From positions 1 through 64,000 of the forward strand of contig NZ_FZMQ01000017.1 in assembly GCF_900197855.1 (NCBI RefSeq): a stretch of 64,000 bases of DNA. The letters are read 5' to 3'. The DNA comes from Helicobacter cynogastricus (GTDB lineage: Bacteria; Campylobacterota; Campylobacteria; Campylobacterales; Helicobacteraceae). The position numbers and the translations under genes were made by a program. Below are positions 47,716 to 56,505 of this stretch, in pieces. The notes beneath the pieces were generated by a model, which saw only the letters and a list, made by a program, of their open reading frames with translations, was not told the origin of the DNA and did not search any database. The first letter of the stretch is position 1, and every line of letters begins with the position of its first letter.

Positions 47716-48915
47716 TTATAATTGCTGGTAGAATTTATTAAGAGCATTTAACCATTTAGGCGGGGAGAGGCGTTTCTTGACACTATAAAACTTGCCCCCT
47801 TTTTGAAAACTCTCATGAAAATATTCTTGTAATTGAGGATTTAAGCGCGTCCAGCTATCCCTAGCCCTCCCCTGAGGCACTAAGGACATGTCGCCCCCAC
47901 TTAAGGGGTAGGCAAATGCGCCCTGTTTCATCGCATCATCCCGCCCTAAATCTCTGTGGTTATAAGGATGCACGCCTAGAGTGAGGATCACAAATAACAA
48001 GCAGGCGATCGCAAAGTATTCATCGCTCTTAGAGCGCATCACTTCAGTCATGTGTTTGCCTAAGTGTTCGGGCACAAGGTAGGCAGGATCAGCCACCGGG
48101 CAGGGGTATTTATCCACTTGGTAGCTATCACAATCAATAAAGAACATTAAATAACCCACACATTCGCCCTGCTGGTTTTTAAGCAGGCATGAAGGCATGC
48201 ACACCTGCTTACTAACTTTAGTTTTAACCAGCAGAGCGAGCTTTTTGGGGGTGTAGTCGGGCACGCCCCCAGTCTGCACGCTCTTATGCTTGTGCCCATA
48301 AATCTTAGCCAGCATGGGCGTGTTGGTGGTGTAAATAATCCCCTCACCCCCCTGACTTAACATCTGAACTAAGCTAGTGCTGTGTTGCTTGCCGCTGTGA
48401 TCAAAAAATACCTCTTCCCCCTCTTGGGGCACAGAACTTAATTGCAACTTGCCCGTAGAAATATGAGGTTTGTGGTGCTTGGGTTTGCTGATGTCCTCTT
48501 TAACTTGGGCATTAAAAAACTCAAAGCACTTTTTGGAGACAGAGAGAAAAAGAATGGTGCTTTTTTTAGAACGGGTGGCGATTTGGGCTAAGGCTTTGTT
48601 TCTAGTGAAAAGTAAGCTTTTTTTGGATTTGATGATTTTGGTGAGTGCGTCCGGCACACTGACAATCTCCCTTTGAATAGAGAGATACCTTTTATACGCT
48701 TTTTGATAGTGTGCATCGCTTTGGCGTTGCTCGTTGATGCGCTCTAAGACATCTTCAGGAACACCGATTTTCCTTTGGGTTTTTTGTAAAACCTCTTTAA
48801 GGATGTCGTTGTAAATTTTCCAAAAAACACCCTCCACTAGCGCGCTCTCATCAATCAAAAGCGTGTCATGGTTTTTTACTAAGGCTAACAGGTCAGGCTT
48901 TTGTTTCATTGGCAA
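47716..48915 (-). CDS. PIN-like/protein-kinase-like protein lacking its catalytic loop
   Basis: 399 residues (TTG at 48915 or ATG at 48909). Residues 1-135 resemble a PIN-type fold (TLLIDESALV at the start, LLFTRNKALAQIA later). From about 170 comes a kinase-like N-lobe with Gly loop SQGGEGIIYTT and Lys in MLAKIYGHK, then PSCLLKNQQGECVGYLM directly joined to FFIDCDSYQV, the DFG-equivalent, followed by PEHL and D-E-YFAIACLLFVILTLGVHPY. In related kinases of the TerY-P/COG4248 type about 80-100 residues, including the catalytic-loop Asp and Asn, lie between GYLM and IDCDS. They are missing, so this is a pseudokinase or a decayed gene. Confidence 0.6.
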   Translation of the reverse strand: MPMKQKPDLLALVKNHDTLLIDESALVEGVFWKIYNDILKEVLQKTQRKIGVPEDVLERINEQRQSDAHYQKAYKRYLSIQREIVSVPDALTKIIKSKKSLLFTRNKALAQIATRSKKSTILFLSVSKKCFEFFNAQVKEDISKPKHHKPHISTGKLQLSSVPQEGEEVFFDHSGKQHSTSLVQMLSQGGEGIIYTTNTPMLAKIYGHKHKSVQTGGVPDYTPKKLALLVKTKVSKQVCMPSCLLKNQQGECVGYLMFFIDCDSYQVDKYPCPVADPAYLVPEHLGKHMTEVMRSKSDEYFAIACLLFVILTLGVHPYNHRDLGRDDAMKQGAFAYPLSGGDMSLVPQGRARDSWTRLNPQLQEYFHESFQKGGKFYSVKKRLSPPKWLNALNKFYQQL

Positions 48916-49053
48916 CCAAACTCCTAAACCCCGCCCCTATCCGCTCCCGCCCCGGTGAATGGGTGAATGTAACACAAAAAAGTAAATAAATAGCCACACC
49001 TACGCATATTATTTAAAAAAATCGTAAACACCTAAACCTTTATCTAAAAAAGC

Positions 49054-49059
49054 TACAAT
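49054..49059 (+). promoter_or_regulatory. -10 element of mqnD
   Basis: TACAAT, 22 bases before the ATG at 49082, with AGGAG between. It overlaps the alternative ATG at 49058, which argues for the start at 49082. Confidence 0.45.
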
Positions 49060-49081
49060 GCTCAAAAACTCTAGGAGTTGT

Positions 49082-49930
49082 ATGCTCAGTATTGCTCATA
49101 GTCCGGATGCAGATGATATTTTTATGTTCTATGCGATCGCCTTTGGTTGGGTGGATTTGCCCAAAGCCTTTAGCCACCACGCCCTAGACATTGAAACCCT
49201 CAACACCCAAGCCTTGCAAGGCGTGCACGATATTAGTGCGATTTCCTTTGCTCTTTATCCGCTCATTGCTGAACAATATGCCCTCCTACGCTGTGCTGCT
49301 AGTTTTGGGCAAGGGTATGGGCCTAAACTCATCCGTAAAGTCTCTACAAAGCTGAAAAAAAACTTCAAAGTAGCTTTAAGCGGTCGTTACACCACTAACG
49401 CCCTCCTTTTTAGGCTCTACTACCCTCACGCGCGCGTGGTGTATCAAAACTTCTTAGAGATCGAGGGGGCGGTGTTGCGTGGAGAGGTCGATGCGGGGGT
49501 GCTCATCCATGAAAGCATTTTAGATTTTCACCCCGATTTGGTAGTAGAAAAAGAACTTTGGGAGGTGTGGTGTGAGCTCTCTAGCTCAGAGTTGCCTCTG
49601 CCCTTAGGTGGGATGGTATTGCGCCGCTCTATCCCGCTCATCCAAGCCATCAGCCTAGAAAAAAAGCTCACCCAAGCCATTGACCTAGCCCTAGAGTACT
49701 CCCCCCTACTCTCTACCATGCTCTTAGAACGAGGCTTAGTGCGCGTAGATGCGCAAAAACTAAGTACCTATTTAAAACTCTATGCTAATGCCAGCACGCT
49801 AAGTCCTGAGCAAATAGAGGGACTTAATACCCTCTTTGCTCTAGGCTTTAAACATGGGCTTTACCCCGCTCCCTTGCGCGCATCACATCAGCTCATCCCC
49901 ACGCGCTACCAGAGCCTTAGATTTTCTTAA
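49082..49930 (+). CDS. mqnD: 1,4-dihydroxy-6-naphthoate synthase
   Basis: 282 residues from the ATG at 49082. The N-terminal HSPDADDIFMFYAI corresponds to the SPCPNDTFIF-like opening of MqnD, and GYGPKLIRK and the periplasmic-binding-protein-like fold fit. Converts cyclic dehypoxanthinyl futalosine to 1,4-dihydroxy-6-naphthoate in the futalosine menaquinone pathway; mqnE is 5 kb away. MqnA is the close alternative. Confidence 0.8.
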   Translation: MLSIAHSPDADDIFMFYAIAFGWVDLPKAFSHHALDIETLNTQALQGVHDISAISFALYPLIAEQYALLRCAASFGQGYGPKLIRKVSTKLKKNFKVALSGRYTTNALLFRLYYPHARVVYQNFLEIEGAVLRGEVDAGVLIHESILDFHPDLVVEKELWEVWCELSSSELPLPLGGMVLRRSIPLIQAISLEKKLTQAIDLALEYSPLLSTMLLERGLVRVDAQKLSTYLKLYANASTLSPEQIEGLNTLFALGFKHGLYPAPLRASHQLIPTRYQSLRFS

Positions 49931-50841
49931 TGTACAGCGCGTGCTTTAGCTCCGATCACCCTAGCTACCTAGATTTGCATTACGATCACTATGTGCCCTC
50001 CCACTCTAAACGCGTGGCGGTGTTGATTGCTACGGGTATGATCGAACACCGCAAACACTATGTACAACTGGCTTCTAGTCTCTGCGCGCATGGCTATGAC
50101 GCATTTGTGCTGGATCACCGCGGGCATGGACAGAGTGTCCTAGAAGGGAGCGCAGAAATCGCTTGGGGGGAGATGGGGGAAGAAGGCTTTGAGCGCGCCG
50201 TGTTAGACTTAGTCAAGTTTGTGCGTGTGGCGCGCGTAGTGTGCAAGGGGCATAAAGTCGTATTACTAGGCAATAGCATGGGTTCTTTGCTAGCGCGCCG
50301 TCTCATCCAACACCACTACACCCCCCTAGACGCGCTCGTGCTCACGGGCACGCCCAGCCCCTTTAAGGCGTGGGGTTTGTGTGCGCGCATTTTAAAACTC
50401 CTAGCGGTTCTGCATTGCCCTTTAAGGTGGAATATCAATGTGTTTTTTAGCCTGCACCCTAAGGTGCGCCGTTTTGAGTTCAGAGGAGCATGGCTGTGCA
50501 AAGACCCTAAGTCTCTTAAACTCTATGTCAACGATAGGGCAAGCCGCTTTGCTTTTAGCACCAATAGTTTTGCCTCTTTGTTGGAGGGAGCGCATTTGGT
50601 CTTTAACGCGCATGCCTATGGGGATAAAAATCTGCCCATTTTACTCTTAAGCGGTTTAGAAGATGTGTGTGGGGGCTTTGGAGCAGGGGTGATCAAAGCC
50701 TATCATATTTTAGGCGCGCAGGGCTTTAAAAATGTTAGCTTAAGACTCTTAGAAAAAGAACGGCATAAAATCTTTGATGTACCCCAACAAGAGGAAAACC
50801 TTAAAATCCTCCTTGATTGGCTACACCAGCACAACCTTTAA
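49930..50841 (+). CDS. alpha/beta hydrolase (monoacylglycerol-lipase-like)
   Basis: 303 residues. LDHRGHGQS after the oxyanion region, nucleophile elbow GNSMGSLLA, an acidic residue near LLSGLEDVCGGF and His in KERHKIFD. Substrate unknown; the serine-aminopeptidase/lysophospholipase group is likely. Start overlaps the mqnD stop by one base. Confidence 0.85.
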   Translation: MYSACFSSDHPSYLDLHYDHYVPSHSKRVAVLIATGMIEHRKHYVQLASSLCAHGYDAFVLDHRGHGQSVLEGSAEIAWGEMGEEGFERAVLDLVKFVRVARVVCKGHKVVLLGNSMGSLLARRLIQHHYTPLDALVLTGTPSPFKAWGLCARILKLLAVLHCPLRWNINVFFSLHPKVRRFEFRGAWLCKDPKSLKLYVNDRASRFAFSTNSFASLLEGAHLVFNAHAYGDKNLPILLLSGLEDVCGGFGAGVIKAYHILGAQGFKNVSLRLLEKERHKIFDVPQQEENLKILLDWLHQHNL

Positions 50842-50915
50842 CCCCAACCCCCCTTTTTTGGAGAAAATTCCAAATACTCAAACTCTATAAAATCCTCATT
50901 ATGAGATGGCAAACC

Positions 50916-51974
50916 CTAGCGCTTGTTTTTCATCTGCTCAATATGGGCGACTTGGGCAAAGACGATCGCCACCGCCTCAAAAAGCATTTTAGGGATCACC
51001 TCATCTACATCCACTTCTTTATACAGCTCGCGCGCTAATTTGGGGTTTTCAATGATCTCAATGTCATGCTCTCTGGCGATCGCCTTGATACGGATGGCCA
51101 AATGTTCGATCCCCTTAGCCACCACCACAGGGGCGACATCCTTTTCTTCAAAGCGGAGCGCGACCGCATAATGCGTGGGGTTAGTAACGACCACATTCGC
51201 GCTTGGAATGGCGGCCATCATCTTGCTCATGGAATTTTTCAGCATTAACTGCTTGATTTTAGCCTTGATCTCAGGATTACCCTCTTGCTGCTTGTATTCG
51301 TCCTTGACTTCCTGCTTAGTCATTTTGAGCGAATTAATATACTGACGGCGTTTGAGCAGAAAATCTAAAAGTGAGGTTACAAGAAATAGAAAAAGCAAAG
51401 TTGCGATGAGAATGAGAGCTTTTTGACTAAACCATAGAGCTTGGTTTTTAATGTCAATGCGCGCGATCTTGGCCAATTCCCCAATAAACAAGCTCACCAC
51501 CACAAAGCCCAATACAAAGGCGATGCACACCTTTGCAGTGATGAGCAAGCCGTCTAAAAGCCGCTTCATAGAAAAGAGATTTTTAAGCCCGTTGATGGGA
51601 TTGATCTTAGAGAACTTGGGCACAATCGCCTTAGGGCTAAAGAGCAGGCCAAATTGCAACACATTGCCCACAAAGGCCAGTACAAACATCAAAAATAAAA
51701 AGGGCAATAACACCCAGGCGATGTCTTTGAGCAGTTGCATGGTGAGTAAGTGGAGATTATTAGGCGTGAAGTCTAGATTAATCCAGTGTAAACTCTGCCT
51801 AAAGATGCTTTCAAAATGATCCAACCATGCCCTAAAAAAGGCAAATAGCCCGCCAAAACCCCCCGCTAACCCCAGAAATCCCACCACCTCTAAACTCTTG
51901 GCGACATTCCCCTCTTCACGCGCCTTTTCGATCTTCTTGGCTGAGGGGAGTTCAGTTTTTTCTTCTTCAGCCAT
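50916..51974 (-). CDS. flhB: flagellar export gate protein FlhB
   Basis: 352 residues: four membrane helices and a cytoplasmic C-terminal domain with the autocleavage site NPTH (VVVTNPTHYAVALR). The N-terminal KTELPSAKKIEKAREEGNV is diagnostic. Switches export specificity from rod/hook to filament. Overlaps mobA start by 8 bases, the HP0769-HP0770 arrangement. Confidence 0.97.
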   Translation of the reverse strand: MAEEEKTELPSAKKIEKAREEGNVAKSLEVVGFLGLAGGFGGLFAFFRAWLDHFESIFRQSLHWINLDFTPNNLHLLTMQLLKDIAWVLLPFLFLMFVLAFVGNVLQFGLLFSPKAIVPKFSKINPINGLKNLFSMKRLLDGLLITAKVCIAFVLGFVVVSLFIGELAKIARIDIKNQALWFSQKALILIATLLFLFLVTSLLDFLLKRRQYINSLKMTKQEVKDEYKQQEGNPEIKAKIKQLMLKNSMSKMMAAIPSANVVVTNPTHYAVALRFEEKDVAPVVVAKGIEHLAIRIKAIAREHDIEIIENPKLARELYKEVDVDEVIPKMLFEAVAIVFAQVAHIEQMKNKR

Positions 51975-52545
51975 GCCAGCTCCTTAAAGCCTCCTGGTAT
52001 TCTGCATAGGTGTTGCAGTTGCTAAACTCTGCACTTGGCTCTAACTCAATGCCTAAGCCTTCTTGCAAAATCTGGGCGATTGAGCCATTGGAGCGCAGAG
52101 CGCGCTCTAAGCTCTCCAGCATACTCATTTGAAAACAGCCCAGCAGATAAAAACGCTCAGACTTCGCATAAACCACCCCCGCGCTGAAGGCGCATTCACA
52201 AAGTTTTAAAATCGTCTGTGCGCGCACCAAAGGCATGTCTATTGGGATAATAAAAACGCTCTCTTGCAGAGTTTTAAGCGCGCTAACAATACCCAGCAGT
52301 GGGCTAAAAAGGGGCTTGGTATCCAAAATATAGCGCGCATGCAGGGGGTAAGGTCTTTTAGCACTGATATAAACTCGCTCAAAAAGCGCGCTCATTTTGG
52401 CATGTTGGTAGGCTAACAAGGTGGGATAATTGCCAAATTCTAGCAACGCCTTATCGCGTTGTTCTACCCCCACACGCATCCGCGCGCTTCTACCCCCAGT
52501 CAAGATCACGCAGGGGATATTTAACAAAGTGTCTGAGGATAGCAT
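51967..52545 (-). CDS. mobA: molybdenum cofactor guanylyltransferase
   Basis: 192 residues. The nucleotide loop is VILTGGRSARM and the Lys is in RDKALLEF; FIIPIDMPLV is the metal-binding Asp. Attaches GMP to molybdopterin. Separated from moaA by an inserted glycosyltransferase gene, although they are neighbours in H. pylori as I recall. Confidence 0.9.
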   Translation of the reverse strand: MLSSDTLLNIPCVILTGGRSARMRVGVEQRDKALLEFGNYPTLLAYQHAKMSALFERVYISAKRPYPLHARYILDTKPLFSPLLGIVSALKTLQESVFIIPIDMPLVRAQTILKLCECAFSAGVVYAKSERFYLLGCFQMSMLESLERALRSNGSIAQILQEGLGIELEPSAEFSNCNTYAEYQEALRSWHG

Positions 52546-52548
52546 GAT

Positions 52549-53718
52549 TTAACTCCTTAACATCTGCTCAACAACTTTTATATGCTCTTGCATACTCGCT
52601 TCAAAATTAAAGCTTTTGATTCGTTGAAATCCTCTTGTAATGCAGATTTGGCGTAGACTTTCATCGCTCAATGCTTGTTTTAGAGCTTGAGCGATGTCTT
52701 GGGTATTGTAAGGATTGCAGTACACCCCTACATCGCCTAGAATCTCAGGCATGCAAGACACATCACTAGCCAAGATCACACAACCAGCCTGCATCGCTTC
52801 CAACATAGGCAGTCCAAAACCCTCGGCCAAACTTCCCCACCATAGCAATTTGGCGTGAGCATAGAGAGCTTTGAGCATGGCATCAGACACATAGTGCAAG
52901 TTGATAATAAAAGATTCTTCATAAGCTTTTTGCTCTTTAGGGGTCAAATTGTTGTGCGCACCTGTTAGCACAATTTTATAGCGTTTTTGCATAGGTGTTG
53001 GCAAAAGTTTAAAGGCCTCTATGAGTCTATGCACATTGCGCCGCCTAGCCTTAGCTCCAACCACTAAAATAAAATCTTGAGGGAAATCAGAAGGTAAACT
53101 CTCCATATGTGTGTCTAAATATTCCCGTAGACCATGATAAATAACATGTACCTTGGATTCTAACCAACCAAATGTTTTTAAAATATCTTTTTTTACCACT
53201 TGACAAAAACAAATGCTCTCATCGTAATGGCGCATTTTAGGCAAAATATAGAGATTCCAATACCGCTCATCATCTTCAGAGAGCATCCATCCTTTTTTAT
53301 CGCAAGGGGGCAGATCGTGAATGCAACCTAGAATCTTTTTAGCTTGGATGGGCATGGCAATAAAATTAGGTTCAATATAGAGATCAAAGAGGGGCAGGTG
53401 TTGGTATTTGCGTTTTTCTAAATAAGGAAATATGTATTTGTACTTGAGATAAGAATAAAGGGGTGGAGTTAAGACATACCGGGCATACTTTAGCCATTTA
53501 CTAGGAGATTTAGCATGTGGATTGAGATGAGATGGGTTTTGCAGGATACCTAAAGCACTCAGGCTGTCATAAAGAATCCCATTGACTACAAGTTTGAGCT
53601 CTACATCGTGGCGATATTTAAAATGTTTTTCTAGGGTTTGGATTAAGGTGAGGGTGTAAAATCCAATGCCAGTCAAGTCGCTTAATAAAACTGAGGCATT
53701 TATAACAATCGTTTTCAT
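52549..53718 (-). CDS. GT4-family glycosyltransferase
   Basis: 389 residues, GT-B. VVGAKARRRNVHRLIEAFKL opens the nucleotide-sugar domain; GFGLPMLEAMQAGCVILAS carries the E-x7-E motif; SCMPEILGDVGVY follows. The 30-base gap to mobA and low similarity in function to its neighbours suggest an insertion between mobA and moaA. Likely LPS or glycan synthesis; acceptor unknown. Confidence 0.85.
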   Translation of the reverse strand: MKTIVINASVLLSDLTGIGFYTLTLIQTLEKHFKYRHDVELKLVVNGILYDSLSALGILQNPSHLNPHAKSPSKWLKYARYVLTPPLYSYLKYKYIFPYLEKRKYQHLPLFDLYIEPNFIAMPIQAKKILGCIHDLPPCDKKGWMLSEDDERYWNLYILPKMRHYDESICFCQVVKKDILKTFGWLESKVHVIYHGLREYLDTHMESLPSDFPQDFILVVGAKARRRNVHRLIEAFKLLPTPMQKRYKIVLTGAHNNLTPKEQKAYEESFIINLHYVSDAMLKALYAHAKLLWWGSLAEGFGLPMLEAMQAGCVILASDVSCMPEILGDVGVYCNPYNTQDIAQALKQALSDESLRQICITRGFQRIKSFNFEASMQEHIKVVEQMLRS

Positions 53719-53807
53719 TTATAATCCTAACTATCAATTATGTGCTAGCTTACAGCATTTTCAGTCCAAATTTGCTATTTTAGGGGAAATTTTTAAGAGA
53801 GGATTGT

Positions 53808-54770
53808 ATGCTCATTGATGGTTTCGGGAGGCAGGTTACTTATTTGAGGGTTTCACTCACCAAGCAATGCAATTTTAGATGCGCTTATTGTATGCCCACC
53901 ACCCCCCTAGACTTTAACCCCCGCGAGGAGGTGATCCCCCTAGATCGCATGTTAGAGTTCCTTAAAATCGCCATTGATGCGGGGATTGAAAAAATCCGTC
54001 TGACTGGAGGCGAACCCCTCCTGCGTAAGGATTTAGTGCCTTTTATTGCCAAGCTACACGCCTACAATCCTAAGGTCTTATTAGTGCTCACTACCAACGC
54101 CTTTTTATTAGAAAAACATGCCCAATCCCTTAAAAATGCGGGCTTGAGTCGCGTGAATATCTCCTTAGATTCGCTCAAAGCTGGGCGCGTGTTGCAAATT
54201 TCTCAAAAAGACGCGTTGAAGGCAGTTTTAAGAGGTATTGAAGCCGCTTTAAAGGCGGGTTTAAAGCTCAAATTCAACATGGTTGTACTCAAGGGGATTA
54301 ATGAGGGAGAGATTTTAGATCTGCTAGACTTTGCCCAAGAGAAGAATTCCCAAATCCGTTATATTGAGTTTATGGAAAACACCCATGCTCATGCGCGCTT
54401 GCAAGGAGTTTCTCAAGCGCAAATTTTAGAGGTAATTAACACTAGATATAAGATTATCGGCGCGCCTCAAAAAGAACTAGGACCGGCACAAATTTACACC
54501 CTAGAGAATGGCTATCAATTTGGAATCATCGCCCCACATAAAGAGGATTTTTGCAAGAGCTGTAATCGCGTGCGCTTAAGCGCGGATGGGACGCTCTTTC
54601 CCTGCTTGTATTACCAAGATAGCGTGAACGCCAAAGAGGCAATTTTGAGTGCTGAGAGCGCACGCATGTTAGAAGTTCTCAAGCAAGCAGTCGCCAACAA
54701 ACCCGAAAAAAATCTTTGGAGCGGGAGTTATCAAATTTCTGAGCGCGCATTTTATCAAACTGGAGGCTAA
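53808..54770 (+). CDS. moaA: GTP 3',8-cyclase
   Basis: 320 residues. Radical SAM cluster CNFRCAYCM; the C-terminal cluster is [19 protein letters not shown]; the protein ends in the conserved GG tail. First step of molybdenum cofactor synthesis. Confidence 0.96.
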   Translation: MLIDGFGRQVTYLRVSLTKQCNFRCAYCMPTTPLDFNPREEVIPLDRMLEFLKIAIDAGIEKIRLTGGEPLLRKDLVPFIAKLHAYNPKVLLVLTTNAFLLEKHAQSLKNAGLSRVNISLDSLKAGRVLQISQKDALKAVLRGIEAALKAGLKLKFNMVVLKGINEGEILDLLDFAQEKNSQIRYIEFMENTHAHARLQGVSQAQILEVINTRYKIIGAPQKELGPAQIYTLENGYQFGIIAPHKEDFCKSCNRVRLSADGTLFPCLYYQDSVNAKEAILSAESARMLEVLKQAVANKPEKNLWSGSYQISERAFYQTGG

Positions 54771-55847
54771 ATGGATTTACTCACACAGGCTTTAGATTCA
54801 GAGGACTTAGACGCGCTAAGTCTAGCTAAACTTTATGATTACGACTTATATACCTTGGGCGAGGCGGCCCACACGATTCGCACGCGTTACCACCAAGATC
54901 AGGTTTTTTTTAACACCAACCGCCATCTCAACCCCAGCAATATTTGCGCAGATAGTTGTAAATTTTGCGCTTTTTCTGCTAGCCGTAAAAACCCCAACCC
55001 CTATGCCATGAATCATGAGGAAATCTTAGATCAAATTGAAAACGCCTATGGTGCCGGGGTTAAAGAAGTGCATGTAGTCAGCGCGCATAACCCTAATTAC
55101 ACCTATGAATGGTATTTGGAGCTCTTTAGACTCATTAAGGCACGCATGCCAGATTTGCACTTAAAGGCGATGACGGCCGCTGAGGTGCATTTTTTGAGCA
55201 CCAAGTTTAACAAGCCCTACCAAGAGGTGCTAGAAGACATGCTAGAGGCAGGGGTAGATAGCATGCCCGGGGGCGGGGCAGAAATCTTTGCTGAGAATGT
55301 TAGAAGGCGCATTTGTGGAGGCAAGGTGAGCTCAAAGCGTTGGCTAGAAATCCACCAGTATTGGCATTCTTTGGGAAAAATGAGCAATGCAACCATGCTG
55401 TTTGGACATATTGAGAGTAGAGAGGATCGCCTAGATCACATGCTGCGCCTCAAAGCTACGCAGAGTCCACATGCCTTAGAGAAAAAAGGAGGGTTTAACG
55501 CCTTTATCCCCCTGCTCTACCAAAGAGATAACAATTTCTTAAAAGTGCCCCGCAGTCCTAGCGCGGTGGAGATTTTAAAAACCATTGCCATCGCGCGCAT
55601 TGTGTTGCAAAACATCCCCCATATCAAGGCTTATTGGGCAACTTTGGGGCTTAATTTGGCTTTAGTCGCCCAAGAATTTGGTGCAGATGATTTAGATGGT
55701 ACGATCGGGGTAGAAAAAATCCAATCAGCTGGGGGAGCACAGAGCGCTAGGGGTCTAGCTAAAGAGGAGCTGATCGCTCAAATTAAAGACGCGCGCTTTA
55801 TTCCAGTAGAGCGCGATAGCCTTTACAACTCACTTAGGGTGTGGTGA
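54771..55847 (+). CDS. mqnE: aminofutalosine synthase
   Basis: 358 residues. Radical SAM motif CADSCKFCAFS, then VKEVHVVSAHNPNY, MLEAGVDSMPGGGAEIF and FIPLLYQRDNN, typical of MqnE, which joins aminodeoxychorismate-derived enolpyruvate to adenosine in menaquinone synthesis. Abuts moaA with no gap. Confidence 0.9.
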   Translation: MDLLTQALDSEDLDALSLAKLYDYDLYTLGEAAHTIRTRYHQDQVFFNTNRHLNPSNICADSCKFCAFSASRKNPNPYAMNHEEILDQIENAYGAGVKEVHVVSAHNPNYTYEWYLELFRLIKARMPDLHLKAMTAAEVHFLSTKFNKPYQEVLEDMLEAGVDSMPGGGAEIFAENVRRRICGGKVSSKRWLEIHQYWHSLGKMSNATMLFGHIESREDRLDHMLRLKATQSPHALEKKGGFNAFIPLLYQRDNNFLKVPRSPSAVEILKTIAIARIVLQNIPHIKAYWATLGLNLALVAQEFGADDLDGTIGVEKIQSAGGAQSARGLAKEELIAQIKDARFIPVERDSLYNSLRVW

Positions 55848-56505
55848 TAAGCGCGTCCACGCCATAGGCATTATCTGCACAGGCGGGGTCGTGATCTTTA
55901 AGAATGATGAGATTTTGAGGGGTGAGTTTGAGCAGGTCTTCAAAATTTGTGCTCAAATAGAGAGCTTGCGCACGGGCTAAAATGCTTGCCTTTAATTCCT
56001 CTTTGGTGCGCACCTCAACAATGGCAAGCAAACCTAAGCGGGTCGCGTAGTGGCATAGATTTTTAAGATCGGGCAAAGAGGCCTTTAAAATCACTCCATC
56101 GCCCCCGTGTACCACACTCTCCAAGAGTTGGTAAGGCGTGATAAAAAAATCTTTATGAATAAGAGGTTGGGAACTTAAACGGCGCAAATAGCCCAATAAA
56201 TCTAGCATTGCCAAAGAGGGCATGCCTTGATCATAGAGGGGTGTAAAATCTATCATTATGGCGTGGGCGTGTGTAGCCTTTTCTAGTTGGTGCAAGAGAA
56301 GTTCTAAGTCTGTGTGTGCACTTAAAGATAAAAGAGTGTAAGGGGTTTGCTTCGGGCGTTTAAGATATTCTAAGTCTAATCGAGGTGCATAAGGGTTATA
56401 GGCCAAAGTGCGCCCCAACACATCTAGGGGCAACATCTGCTCTTTAAGGGAAATATAAGATTTGAGCGCGTCTAAATCAATGGCATTTTGTGATAGCATC
56501 GGCAT
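55834..56505 (-). CDS. TrpC-like (indole-3-glycerol phosphate synthase-like) TIM-barrel protein
   Basis: About 223 residues from an ATG at 56505, overlapping the end of the TPR gene. LIHKDFFITPYQLLESVVHGGDGVILKA and GLLAIVEVRTKEELKASIL parallel the central strands of TrpC (KDF..D.YQ...A..GAD and L-V-E-V-H...EL). The N-terminal part is short, and the late NxR/SGI motifs are replaced, so true IGPS activity is doubtful. Convergent with mqnE (14-base overlap). Confidence 0.6.
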   Translation of the reverse strand: MPMLSQNAIDLDALKSYISLKEQMLPLDVLGRTLAYNPYAPRLDLEYLKRPKQTPYTLLSLSAHTDLELLLHQLEKATHAHAIMIDFTPLYDQGMPSLAMLDLLGYLRRLSSQPLIHKDFFITPYQLLESVVHGGDGVILKASLPDLKNLCHYATRLGLLAIVEVRTKEELKASILARAQALYLSTNFEDLLKLTPQNLIILKDHDPACADNAYGVDALITTP

